DNA of 29,258 nt from Chara braunii (GCA_003427395.1 BFEA01000201.1:1441650-1470907), one strand, 5' to 3'. Positions 20,101 to 27,792 are shown, numbered from the stretch's first letter. Notes: a model not told the origin generated them from the sequence alone. Made by a program: numbers and translations.

Positions 20101-21583
20101 GTTGCAAGCAGAGTCGAGTGTGCAGGAACTTGGAAGGCAGCTGGCCTGTGAAAAGGAGAACCTGGAAGAGAAGTCTCTGACTATCGGAAGGCTTGAAGGC
20201 GAAATTCAGAGATTGGTGGAGCAGCTCGCTGCTGCGCAGATTGAAAGGGAGGCCTTGACATCCAAATCGCTCAGGGAGTCGTTGGCACTTCAATTGGAGA
20301 AGGCATCACTGGAGGGTAGACTCAAGGGAGTTGAAGAGGATCTAGCTCGTGTGAGAGCACAGAGAGACGAGGAGGTAAATGAGTTAACCCTGAGAGTTGA
20401 AGCTCTGAAGAAGGAAGTGTCTCAGACCGGAGAGCTCAGAGTAGGTGCCGAGTTGAGGGTGCGCGAACTCGAACAACAGTTAGACTTGGAAAGGGGCGAA
20501 TTTCAGGATACGAAAGAGTTGCTGGCGACGGCGGAGCAGCAGAGGGATGAGCTGTCTGAGAAATTAGCCGATATGCTGAACAGGAACAGTGCATTGACAC
20601 TTGTGAAGGACATGGTTGAGAAAGAGAGGAAGGACCTGGACGAAAAGCTGGCGGCGCTGACGAAGACAGTGGATGCCGAGCGCGAGGAGAAAAGCACCCT
20701 CTCGAGCCGGCTGAGACTGTGCGAGGAAGCCGTTGCGGAAAGAGAACGAGTGCAAGCGGAAATGCAACAGGAGATGAACAAGCTTCTGGCTGAGAAGTTG
20801 CGGTTGAAAGAGGAGGTGGAGGTGGTGGAGGAGTTGCAAGGAAGGGTAGAAGAGCAACAACGGCGGATTAAGGCGCTGACAGAATCGAACGGCCTCATGT
20901 CCGATCAGGTGGGCAAGTTGCGAAGTGCTCTCAATGATGCCCTTTCCCCGACAGGAGGACATGTGGAGCTCAGGAGGAAAGTCTCTGCGCTAGAGGATGA
21001 ACTGCAAAAAAAGATAGAAGCGATGGCCTTGCTAGAGGACCGATTGCAGAATGGAGTTGGGGCACCACCATCAGCGACGTCCGGCAAAAAGAGTCCAATC
21101 TCTGGGTGGAGCGCGGAGACTACTAGTCTGATAGCAGGGCTCAATCTAAGGATCAAACGGCTCGAGTCGGAGCTCGCTGTGAAGTTGGCATTGATGAAAC
21201 TGGCTGAAGCCGATATGAGGGAAAGGGAAGACAGTCTCCTCAAGGAAATTGAGAGATTGCAGGCACTGAATGAACAGTTAGTTTCGGGCAAGTTCCCTCT
21301 AGGGGCAGATGATATCCACCGGGAAATTCTCCGGCTACGGAACGAGGTCTCAGAGTGTGAACAGAAGGAGAAGGAGTTTCATCTGTGCAAGAATGCGCGG
21401 GGGGCACTGGAGAAAGAAGTGCAAAGATTACAAGAGACCAACAAGACTATGACAATGATGGCTGAGGAAGAGCTGAAGGATCTGCGGGACCGGTACATGA
21501 ACCTGAGCGTCCGCGTCGTCGAACTGGACATGGAACGCGAGGAACTCGTGCAAACTGTTCGGCAACTGAAGCGGAAAAAGTAG
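14180..21583 (+). CDS. NT-C2 domain giant coiled-coil protein
   Basis: The 2467-residue product starts with an NT-C2 domain (EEIG1/EHBP1 N-terminal C2-like fold) at about residues 10-145, including WEFKFRFQATRVP, VCAWDD and VLGEAILNLAE. A low-complexity linker follows (about 146-435), then a coiled-coil rod to the C-terminus, broken by Gly-, Glu- and Gln-rich inserts (about residues 673, 783 and 932) and a linker near 1333-1410. The end, EELKDLRDRYMNLSVR through TVRQLKRKK, matches the C-terminal signature of plant myosin-heavy-chain-like NT-C2 proteins (Arabidopsis At1g63300 and At5g41140 type). It is not a myosin: there is no motor domain. A scaffold or tether at membranes or cytoskeleton is inferred from the architecture; the function is unknown. 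Land-plant relatives have introns as far as I recall, whereas this frame has none. It appears longer than those relatives. Start choice is supported by an upstream in-frame stop. Confidence 0.93.
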   Translation: MFKALTRRSGKKREKWEFKFRFQATRVPHAGFDRLFVAVIPVDVGRSISATRKSPVKHGVCAWDDVITEKVKFYRDRKTSLLDKKEFKFLVAAGSSNRGAVLGEAILNLAECTTNNLVDSRALPLLNCRSGTVLHVKIQCHPLKLVGHGTTNPEKSLESDEEDETRLEAGELRGGGGREQRGGGAGGRERIGDDGYKSAPENQLHVRRAGSPQSNRPYYSGGLLAYQQPTPDSRSGQLPPPADDFRCSPRLPTGVELQCIPDFTILRHSKKVGAGVRRITHSLAGLGSESFGLRDQSKGGDDGGGGGSIEEEAGSCNGGSMREEGTGHWWNGSSGRRSDNGRSDGRGDHQAAELRGWGLLNSPILSRLGLQRENEASEEVVSPRSSSSPPLPPSLNPEQQKRQPALLEREGGRSSSGRDGDGSDPSGSRNSSEMRLGAALAVRATRQNELESLNARVGLLGHELSEALVQRDHQAAQISRLTAERDQLRRRLGAADGTVDRPPAHDAGNGIGNGDGDGHGGRNSLQGENQQHLFNRGLGGDDEDGQEHPLEVENQQLSQQVISQALEITELKNTCHKLNEDVQNAEEVVNQLKAELETCKSAGRVLEEEVQAAREHQSAARGVRDLVGELEKRLAESTEENRRLAQRLLLEGAQLQLMRGRDGHHYDAAAGSGVGGGGGGDQSLAGKFGVGWGEINEREREKEVQQLRAKLAELEKELDEMSKESMEFAVQRNQARKDVLQRDSLIKVLRASLRACQFKLRGEESSLHECDPEPPLQGIGPKGEGEEEEEEEKVANVKPRRDSPPPPPSAEEQRQRKKEVEELKVRVQELEQQVQISTRVIKETKASAETLAELVRELEGKLREAEEGEDFAEQKASELQSELNRTSDLLKDSALEVEDLKAQIDQLMADRDRNRAAVFHLGGSADSEDDVQQEQQQQQQQQGLEGEALSDLDALTYTDEDHPRGPSLGGEAGEWTQSARNNVQGHRAGGGVVSQAGLDPLTAPLLLQIRQLEEQVAVGARMVKVTKESADKLAGLVAELEEKLKEAEECEDEAELRAEELQAELDRMRDNLQETALEVEDLKGQVEELLAEREVLRKKVVGIDVTGTKGHVADEDGSLSRREVVDDELMSPQFLRPSDGCEEGTKQRIAQVSEGHADELMTDRELTKKQSAVSAADVTAVETAQAEESWDSLEGKVCELQAEVSRLTKELGNERLAKRMLEARAEDADDARRRVQQLTAERGVLKKRIVELEAKIEDLGSELDQTAMALGEERRANTAMVQRLREVAEKAGRRVKELLAENELLRESLAAEKAAAKKAARDQQDCSGQQKLVAQGIAGEGRGVVVLENLPSSAGLLPVQAADEAANTSQQRADPTFHVSPVTPPYAISVSAGASVKILSSGGTVGRCTEEEAALRERQSEAERSALAEGLRQAESNLALVNAKVDELLAEKAKLERTLALSEEETTEKEQALADASWVAERESERAETLQMAVRAAQEKADVDARALAEQFQKLQSASDEKQRLEMRMREQEVEANEKIHILETRLAEELQALTECRNQALAKEKELTEASAKATGEVEMLTQQTNELQLEINKLTEAKAEREAQIQVLEHQARRLEQEISLTGKNRTLALRKADELAEKLGEMEKEVDEVRKRAESDNQDMQTTIDSLQSELADARARDNELRLQNAELSGTISRLEEQLASSQEDLDCSRKNVGCLQEELSGAKERLRSEEEAARMRMDQLLSDIGSLESVRDSQGASLREAEVAIREKDVSIENLEGELQRLIEQLAAGQIEREAVAGKAFRESSALQAEMAALENKLKQVEGELAEEKAQRDKDVSLLMQRIKGLEKELGQVSDDRSHAELRVQELGQQLASEKEDLEEKILTIERLEGQVRRLVDQLAAAHIEREAFTSKLLRESLALQSEKASLENRLGQVEEELEEEKSRRDKDVSELEQRIEGLQRETRRIEGARLQAESSVQELGRQLACEKENLEEKSLTIGRLEGEIQRLVEQLAAAQIEREALTSKSLRESLALQLEKASLEGRLKGVEEDLARVRAQRDEEVNELTLRVEALKKEVSQTGELRVGAELRVRELEQQLDLERGEFQDTKELLATAEQQRDELSEKLADMLNRNSALTLVKDMVEKERKDLDEKLAALTKTVDAEREEKSTLSSRLRLCEEAVAERERVQAEMQQEMNKLLAEKLRLKEEVEVVEELQGRVEEQQRRIKALTESNGLMSDQVGKLRSALNDALSPTGGHVELRRKVSALEDELQKKIEAMALLEDRLQNGVGAPPSATSGKKSPISGWSAETTSLIAGLNLRIKRLESELAVKLALMKLAEADMREREDSLLKEIERLQALNEQLVSGKFPLGADDIHREILRLRNEVSECEQKEKEFHLCKNARGALEKEVQRLQETNKTMTMMAEEELKDLRDRYMNLSVRVVELDMEREELVQTVRQLKRKK
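16676..17480 (+). repeat. Duplicated coiled-coil segment within the gene (offset 182 codons)
   Basis: Residues about 833-915 and 1015-1100 align: KETKASAETLAELVRELEGK with KVTKESADKLAGLVAELEEK, and ALEVEDLKAQIDQLMADRD with ALEVEDLKGQVEELLAERE. Between them lies a non-coiled, acidic and Gln-rich linker. This is an old internal duplication, since the copies differ at many positions. Confidence 0.85.
19514..20530 (+). repeat. Three tandem 113-residue repeats within the gene
   Basis: LEG followed by RL(I/V)(E/D)QLAA and IEREA starts at codons beginning 19514, 19853 and 20192, exactly 339 bp (113 residues) apart. Each unit continues with RES.ALQ.E.A.LE, E.RA/SRRDKDV-like and VQELG.QLA segments. 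Units two and three are closest. At 16 heptads plus one residue the period brings one extra residue per repeat. Confidence 0.92.
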
Positions 21584-23400
21584 CAAGCGCTCTTAGTTCG
21601 AATCACGGGTACCTCTTTTTTTTTTAACGCATCAGTGACTTGTCGATTCCAGGCTGCTTGTGTGCAGGATAGGGCAAGAACAGGGAACCTTTGCTCTGCA
21701 TCAGGGGTAGGTTGAACCGAAGCCTCCGGCGTTTCGACCGCGGAAGTAAAAGGAGGCGAGCCAGTGCACAAATCATCATGCAGCGGAAGCAGGAAAAATT
21801 TTGGGAGTTGATTAGAATTCGGGAAGACATATATTTCACCATCATGACATCTAAACTCAAACCTTGCCATGCCCGAGCAAGGGGACTAGACAGGGAAGTA
21901 TCAAGGAACCTCCGAGGGGGGAGGGGGGGGGGAGGGGAGGGAGGTTGAGTGCCTCTGTTGCGAGTGGCCTGTGACACGCAATGTGCAGTTTGCTACCCAT
22001 CTTGTTTGCATAGTGGGTAGGAGGGTTCCAGGGGGGAAATGGAGGGAGATGAGTTGCTGCCGTTGTTGCTACGTTGCAAGAGGGGTTTCCTACCCTTATG
22101 CCAGGCTTATGGAGAAAATGAGTGCCTCTGTAAAGAGTGGCCTGTGACATGCAATGCGCACTATGCTACCCAGCTTCTTTGCAAGGAGGGGGGAGGAGGC
22201 GGGGGGGGGGGGGTTGAACGACCAGTGCACCCGGGCGTTCCAGTGCGCGCCAAGCTTTGTCGAACCGCCAGCAGCGCATTTTTTATCTTTTTTGGCTGGC
22301 ACCACCAGCCATCGAGTTCCGGTAGGCCCGAGGCGCTAAATTTTTGTACTGGCGGTTTAAGGATTGTTTAGGGGGCGAATGGAGGAAGATGTGTTGCTGT
22401 GATGGTGCTACATCGCAAGAGAGAGGTCTCCTGCCTCTCTGCAGAAACGAGCCGTATTGCCAGCTTGCCTTGTCCTGCCTTGTCCTGCCTCGCCCTGTCA
22501 TCCAACAAGAAGAGAGGGTCCACTCTGGGGGTGGGGTACTTGGTATGGCGAAGGCTCGTGCAGCTGCAATGACGACAGCAGCGGCAGCGACAGTATGCTG
22601 TGGCCTTGTAATGGGATTGCCTTCACGTATCCGTCCCACCATGCAGTTTGATGGGTATATACTATATATGTTCATACGTGTTTTTTGCATGCGTATTTCG
22701 CTGTCGACGGCACAAGATCTTGGGGCTTGGGGAACTCGTTCCTGTCTCGGAGTCGTGCCCTCGAATGAGTGTATCGTGCTGATCGAGCTGCAGCTCCAAC
22801 ATGAGCGAGCGTGGGAAACTCCGTGCCGAAAAAGATAGTGAATGACCAGTGTGCAATCTCTTTCTCTTGTTGCCGACCGACATCTCCGATCTTGCGGGTC
22901 TGTTTTTATGTATTTTCCGGCCCACATTACAACAGGGCCAGGGTTACTCATCAATCTCATATCCAGCCGACTCCTGAGGGCGCTAGTTCGTCTCCTCTGT
23001 TGTCACCCGAGCCTAAGTTGATGGCGCCAAATCTGCAATCTGCGATGCTTGCGTCACAGTTCAGACGAACCTAAGTTGATGAAGCTACGTTCAAAGGCTT
23101 GCGAGCCTAGCTGTTTTTTTTTTTTTTTTTTTTTTTTGCCCCACAGTGTCCTTTCGCTTTCAGTACTGGCCCGGGCCAGATGCTTCGTGACCTTACCGTG
23201 TAAACCGGGAAGGGACAGGCTTAGCTTCGATCAAACTGGTGTTTGAAGTTTGAACTGATATGTCTCAGCAAATGTGCAGTATGCCTTTGCATTGCAGAAT
23301 GCTGAATTAAAGTAAGGCCATGATGGGACTGCAATGAGTAGGAGGACCATCCATCTCTTGTCGCAAATGTGCGAGCCGCAAATCTACAGCTGCTGATCTA
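21584..23400. other. 3' flank of the gene, repeat-rich
   Basis: No further gene is supported and no clear AATAAA signal lies close to the stop codon. G-runs (21916-21946, 22200-22213) and a T run (23113-23137) occur, and GGCTGGCACCACCAGCC forms a hairpin near 22293. Two diverged direct repeats are listed separately. Confidence 0.4.
21947..22183. repeat. Diverged 64-bp direct repeat, 173 bp apart
   Basis: GAGTGCCTCTGT...GAGTGGCCTGTGACA...GCTACCCA occurs at 21947-22010 and 22120-22183. A second pair (GGGGG.GAATGGAGG.AGATG) lies at about 22032 and 22371, so a larger unit was probably duplicated and has decayed. Confidence 0.75.
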
Positions 23401-23505
23401 GAGCAGACAGATCCTTTTAGGTGCTTGCCTTTTCCTTTATTTAGCCACTCGGCCGCTTGATTTCTTATGCGGTCCGTCGTCTGCCACTCTTTGTCATTAC
23501 GTGGC

Positions 23506-23912
23506 CTATCCTTTAGCCGATTGGGCCTTTGGATCCGTCTATCCTTTAGCCAATATGCGGGGGTCCGTCTTCTGCTGCTTGGTCAAGATGTGGTCTATCT
23601 CCTCTAAGCCTCTTGGTCAATAGATGGTCTATCCTTTTAGCCACTTGGTCAATACGTGGTCTATCCTTTAGCCAATATGCGCTCCGTCTTCTGCCATTTG
23701 GGCAATAGATGGTCTACATGGTCTATCCTTTAGCCAATATGCGCTCTGTCTTCTGCCATTTGGGCAATAGATGGTCTATCCTTTAGCCACTTGGTCAATA
23801 CATGGTCTATTCTTTAGACAATATGCGCTCCGCCTTCTGCCATCTGGGCAATAGATGGTCTATCCTTTAGCCACTTTGTCAATACGTGGTCTATTGTTTA
23901 GCCGTTGGATCC
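23506..23912. repeat. Two-unit minisatellite (31 and 53 bp)
   Basis: CTATCCTTTAGCC begins each unit. It is followed either by ACTTGGTCAATACGTGGT (31-bp unit) or by AATATGCGCTCCGTCTTCTG and TGGGCAATAGATGGT (53-bp unit). The starts at 23661, 23723, 23776, 23807, 23860 and 23891 show the alternation, with an 84-bp compound period at the right end. The left part is more degenerate. Confidence 0.85.
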
Positions 23913-23920
23913 ATAGTTGC

Positions 23921-24005
23921 TGAGTCTGTAGCTGACGATGGGTCTATAGCGGATGAAGTTTTGGAAGACGAGTCTGTAGCGGATGACGGGCGTTTAGTCG
24001 ATGGG
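23921..24005. repeat. Short degenerate repeats based on GTCTGTAGCGGATGA
   Basis: GAGTCTGTAGCTGACGATGG, GTCTATAGCGGATGA and GAGTCTGTAGCGGATGACGG lie in series next to the 31/53-bp array. Confidence 0.6.
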
Positions 24006-24890
24006 TTTCCTGATTAGGAAAGAGTTCCTGCGGATCTGTGCTTCTCGTCTGGGACGGACAGTTGCCTCCTCTCTCTTGGTTGCTATGCTCATATCATATA
24101 CATACGTACATATATATATATATATATATATCTTCTCCCTCTCTGCCGACGGTTTACTGGACAGTTCTGTTTGACGATATATATATATATATAAACTGCA
24201 GTCAGAAACAACGGCGCGGCTGAAGGTGAGGCTGGGGTTGGGCGGAAGCTATTACGAAGCAGCACAGGTATGAAGAGGGCAAGGGTCTCCATGTGCTGAA
24301 GGTGAGACTGGGAGAGGATGAGAAGGGTGAACACTGAACAGTGACGGAACTTTGGGCAGCTGTTGTGTTTGCGCTGTCAGGTTCGCCAGCCAATGCCGGT
24401 TGGCGGTGTGGTGCGGGTGTGTTCTCCGTTAAAAAGTCGAAAAGTCTGCTGCGGCGGACGAATGGACTAACGGAGGAACGGAAGAATTATATAGGGTATG
24501 TGTCCCGCGCGGGGGCCTGTGTTTGGTTGGTAACCTCGTAGTGTTATTGGGCCTCTCTGGTACTCTGTACAGGTTCTTTTTTTTTTTTGTCCCTTTTTTT
24601 TTTTTTTTTTTTTTTGCCAGTTGGGTGTGTGTATGCAATGGGACCAGGACCCTACGGGGCCCTGGTACTTGGGGCATTTGAAGATTCTTTGTGCCTGGCC
24701 TATTGGCTGGCTATTGGCTATTGGCTATTTTTTTTTTGCCTATTAAGAGAGTTGACCTGATTCATTCCGTCGGAGACCTGGTCCCGTTGGACCTGTTTCA
24801 GGTAGGTCCACCTGGACCAGCCCTTCGATTGGTTGGTTTATTTGTGTATATTATCCTTAGCGGCGGATTCTTTCCATTTGCAGACTTCCG
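24006..24890. other. Intergenic DNA with AT microsatellites and T runs
   Basis: No gene. AT tracts at about 24111-24131 and 24178-24193 flank a 45-bp spacer and could pair. T runs occur at 24576-24615. GCTGAAGGTGAG recurs at about 24220 and 24295, and CTATTGG repeats near 24703-24727. Confidence 0.45.
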
Positions 24891-24894
24891 GCTC

Positions 24895-25410
24895 CTTGTG
24901 CTGTTGATTTTTCTTTTGGACTCTGCATCCTCTCCAGTTCCAAGCTCGTTCTCGTCGCCATGGCCACCTGTTTTCGGTAAGTGTTTCCTCCTTTTCCACT
25001 TTTTCTGTTTGTCAATTTTATTTGTGCATGTGTCCACCCCCTTGTGCTGTTGATGCTTTTCGACTCGGCATGCTCTCCAATTCAATGTAGATTTCGTCGG
25101 TGTCCGCTGCTGTTTCTTTGCATGTGGTATTAGGTGTCGCTCCACTACTCCCGACATGCACAAAAGACACAGATAAAACAATCATGGCGGTCCATCTTTC
25201 CGTGTTCTAGCGGAAAGATTCACTCTCGTTTTGCACATTTCGAGAGTAGTGGAGTGAGCCCCATTGTGTATGCGTTGACCCCCTTGTGCTGTTTTTTTTT
25301 TTTTTTTTTTCCCCTGACTCTGCATGCTTTCCAACAATTCAAGTCTCGTCTCCACGTGTGGCTGTTTTCGGTAAGTTTTTTTCTGTGTTTTCACTTTTTC
25401 ATGTGTCATT
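24895..25410 (+). repeat. Repeated cassette, three degenerate copies
   Basis: CTTGTGCTGTT starts copies at 24895, 25041 and 25283. Each continues through a T-rich stretch, a (C/G)TCTGCAT or CTCGGCAT segment, CTCTCCA or TTTCCA and a TTC-rich segment. Copies one and three end with CTGTTTTCGGTAAGT (24970, 25362) and then CACTTTTTC. Another CTGTCGGTAAGTGG lies at 25651. The GGTAAGT ending is a textbook splice donor, but no coding sequence is attached. Confidence 0.6.
25137..25258. mobile_element. Foldback element A (122 bp)
   Basis: The left arm (CGCTCCACTACTCCCGACAT) and the reverse complement of the right arm (CACTCCACTACTCTCGAAAT) match over about 28 bp with a few changes. A second, perfect 9-bp inverted pair (ATCTTTCCG/CGGAAAGAT) lies inside. 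There is no coding content, which fits a non-autonomous DNA element. Confidence 0.7.
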
Positions 25411-25703
25411 GTGGATGTGTTTCTTCTCTCTGCGCTGGTGCGATGCATTGCGAACGTTTCGTGAACCTTCTGCGCATATGGAGCTAGCGTCTTGCCGGGC
25501 ATATGTGCACACGTAAGGCTTCCGATTGTTGTGTGGACGTAACTGGGGTCAGGTGCATCCCTGTCTGGCTGTAATTGCGGTCAGATACATTTAAGATATT
25601 GCTAGTGTGAATATGCTCTCAAGCGAGGTAGTCCTTGTGTCCATGGGTGCCTGTCGGTAAGTGGTTCCTCTGTTGCCACTTTTAAGATGTGTCGTCGTTT
25701 GTG
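25411..25703. other. Repeat-derived spacer, no gene seen
   Basis: GTTTCTTCTCTCTGCGC and GAACCTTCTGC near 25419-25470 reappear near 25868-25924, so this spacer is an older duplicate of sequence to its right. Confidence 0.4.
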
Positions 25704-25834
25704 GCTCCGCTACACAACACTTCACATGCATTTGGACGTTTTGTCGACCGGATACATTAAATCATGTTGGACTCGTCCAAATGCATCTGGTCCAGAAAGT
25801 GTCCACATGCATGTAGAGTGTTGTGCAGTGGAGC
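25704..25834. mobile_element. Foldback element B (131 bp)
   Basis: The left arm (GCTCCGCTACACAACACTTC) and the inverted right arm (GCTCCACTGCACAACACTCT) match over about 28 bp. A perfect 12-bp inner pair, ATGCATTTGGAC/GTCCAAATGCAT, is at 25726-25737 and 25775-25786. Outer ends and the following GAG.CCCA.TG resemble element A, so the two are probably one family. Confidence 0.7.
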
Positions 25835-25978
25835 GAGACCCACTGCATGTGTGTGTGTGTGTGTGTTTTGTTTCTTCTCTGTGCACACGTGTCACCCATT
25901 CTGAAACTTCGCTGAACCTTCTGCAGGGCATATGCCCACGTTAGCGTAGCTAGCGTCTTCGTCCCCGAAAAGAATCGG

Positions 25979-26038
25979 CAGTCATTATAGCTGTTGTATC
26001 TGGGGCACCTCTCAGTCTAGATACAGTGATAATGACTG
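25979..26038. repeat. Hairpin element, copy 1 (about 60 nt)
   Basis: CAGTCATTAT...GTATCT pairs with AGATAC...ATAATGACTG across a loop of about 17 nt. Stem, loop (TGGG...TCAGTC) and the TCTATTTAGATGAA-like downstream sequence correspond to the longer hairpin at 27697-27792. Confidence 0.7.
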
Positions 26039-26322
26039 TACCGTCTATTTAGATGAATAGAAAAGAGTAGTGTTTCTTCGCACGGAATCAGTAATGCAGT
26101 CAGATACATTCAGGATGTGCTTGTGGGGGAAAAAAAAAAGAAAAGAAAAAAAAGATGAAGTGCTTGACACTGCTTGTGTGACTCTGCCCTTGGTCTTTTT
26201 TTTTTTTTTTTTTTTGGTATGCATTGTGATGGCTTTGCCTCTGCGAGTGTTGCCGTGCCACGTTCCACCTCTCACTCGTCGAATGTGGAAACGTTGAATG
26301 TGCTGTGCACAACATACACCGC
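26039..26322. other. Intergenic DNA with A and T runs
   Basis: No gene. A-rich (26130-26152) and T-rich (26197-26215) runs are the main features. Confidence 0.4.
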
Positions 26323-26408
26323 GAGTGGTAGAAGAAAGGTCCCTTTCACAGCTGGCGGCCCAACCGCTTTCACAGCTGGCGAGTGGTAGAAGAAGAAAGG
26401 TCCCTTGA
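26323..26408. repeat. Interleaved direct repeats
   Basis: GAGTGGTAGAAGAAAGGTCC occurs at 26323 and, with an extra AGA, at 26381. TTTCACAGCTGGCG occurs twice between them (about 26344 and 26368). Confidence 0.75.
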
Positions 26409-26420
26409 ACGAAAAAAAAA

Positions 26421-26486
26421 ACGCGTGGTTAGGGCACCGATTGTCAATGTGGATTGTGGTTTGAGGGTGTGGGTTCCAAACTCCGC
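26421..26486 (+). other. tRNA-like sequence, possible SINE head
   Basis: CGTGGTTAGGGCACCG resembles an A-box region and GTGGGTTCCAAACTCC a B-box region, after an A run. Pairing of the arms is poor, so I do not call a tRNA gene. Confidence 0.3.
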
Positions 26487-26596
26487 GCCTCTGCGCAGAG
26501 ACACCGGCGGGCGTTTACATAACGCAAGGTAAGCTATTACAGCCTCTGCTCAGAGACACTGGCGGGCGTTTGCATAACGCAAGCTCACTTGCATAC
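26487..26596. repeat. 55-bp tandem duplication
   Basis: GCCTCTG(C/T)GCAGAGACAC-like starts lie at 26487 and 26542. Both units contain GGCGGGCGTTT and CATAACGCAAG. Confidence 0.85.
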
Positions 26597-26809
26597 TCCC
26601 CTCCCCTGGGCTGATGCACAGGTAGGCTATTACATCCACGGCCTGGACACTACCCGAGGGATCATCCATGGTGTTGCATGTTGGGTTCTGGCCTACGAGT
26701 GGTTTTTACCTGATACAGTAAAGTGGTCTGATGGGGATCGGGATGCAGGTTTAGGGTTTGTGGTCAGATGGCTCATGTGTGTGTCGGTTACCTTAGGCTT
26801 TGCTTTAGA

Positions 26810-27130
26810 GGGGGGGGGGGGGGGGGGGGGGACAAGGGGACCTTAGATGGGATGGGGTCCCGTTTGGGCGGAGGGTTGACTTGGGACAAGCTCTGCTGGA
26901 GAATATCGGTGGGGAACCTGCAGTAGGGGTTTGTCTTAAGAGATCCCGGTAGGGGGACGGGGGGGGGGGACAAGGGGACCTTAGGTGGGATGGGGTAGCT
27001 CTGCTGGAGAATATCGGTGGGGAACCTGCCCTGCAGTAGGGGATTGTCTTAAGGGATCCCGGTAGGGGGGTTGTTAGTAGACAGACTCTGGTGGAGGAAA
27101 TCGTCGGGGAACCTGCAGTAGGGGGGGGGG
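26810..27130. repeat. G-rich duplicated tract
   Basis: A run of 22 G (26810-26831) precedes ACAAGGGGACCTTAGATGGG, and GACAAGGGGACCTTAGGTGG recurs 138 bp on at 26969 after another G run. GGAGAATATCGGTGGGGAAC and GATCCCGGTAGGGGG are in both units. A partial third unit (27070-27130) keeps GGGGAACCTGCAGTAGGGGG. Many G runs in a row could form quadruplexes. Confidence 0.85.
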
Positions 27131-27696
27131 CGCTGTCTGAGGGGGATGCTCTGAGATAGGATGGTCTGCGTCCCATAAATCAGTTGCTGACTGTAGATAG
27201 GTGCCTGTCGTGGGTCCAGGAACCGACCTCTACAACACCGTGGACTTTATATTTAAAAGAAAATAAAAAAACCTGAAAATAATTCAGAAAAAAGTCCAGG
27301 CGAATGATTTTTCTCCTCGAAGTCCGAGGACCCGTAGTACCTCCTGCCTAACCCGAAAGCAACAGGGTAACAGGAAAGCACTGGCTACTTCGCCGGTAGG
27401 GGAAGGGGTCTAGGTATCTGCCGGCTTAGACGGGCAGTACTTCCTAAAGTCGTACCCTTATACAGGGCCGCGGTTTTAGGAAATGTACGGGCCACTACAG
27501 GAACGCCCAAATTCATCCGACTAGAAACGTTTCTACTCTTATTCCTTTCCCCTCGATCGATAGCTGGGCCAAACGCTGGTGGTATGAGCAGGCTTTGCTC
27601 GACAGAGCCTGAGGGAATAACTCCCTTGGATCCCGGAGTGGATGCGACCAAAAAATGTACATCATTATATATGGGAGTCGACTCTTTACTACCGCC
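27131..27696. other. Unassigned DNA, possibly organelle-derived
   Basis: I recognise no gene. Unlike most of the window, 27225-27690 lacks long poly-T runs and microsatellites apart from short A stretches near 27250-27295, and it has an even base composition. An open frame on the minus strand (27385-27651) shows no known domain. A nuclear copy of organelle DNA is one possibility, unsupported by any gene I can name. Confidence 0.25.
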
Positions 27697-27792
27697 TTCG
27701 CCCGAATAAAATGCCCGGTCATTATTGCTGCATTTGGGCCAACTTTCAGTCCAGATGCAGCGATAATGACCGGGCGTTCTATTCGGGTGAAG
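27697..27792 (+). repeat. Near-perfect 96-nt hairpin, copy 2
   Basis: Left arm 27697-27738 and right arm 27751-27792 pair over about 42 positions. The only departures are four G-U-compatible pairs and one A-C mismatch, with a loop of about 12 nt. The core CCCGGTCATTATTGCTGCAT is related to the hairpin at 25979. It could be a very short foldback transposon or a small-RNA precursor; the sequence does not decide. Confidence 0.8.

Noticed and set aside
18485-21291. Several antisense frames of 80-230 codons
   Set aside because: They are leucine- and serine-rich mirror products of Glu/Lys/Leu coiled-coil codons on the plus strand.
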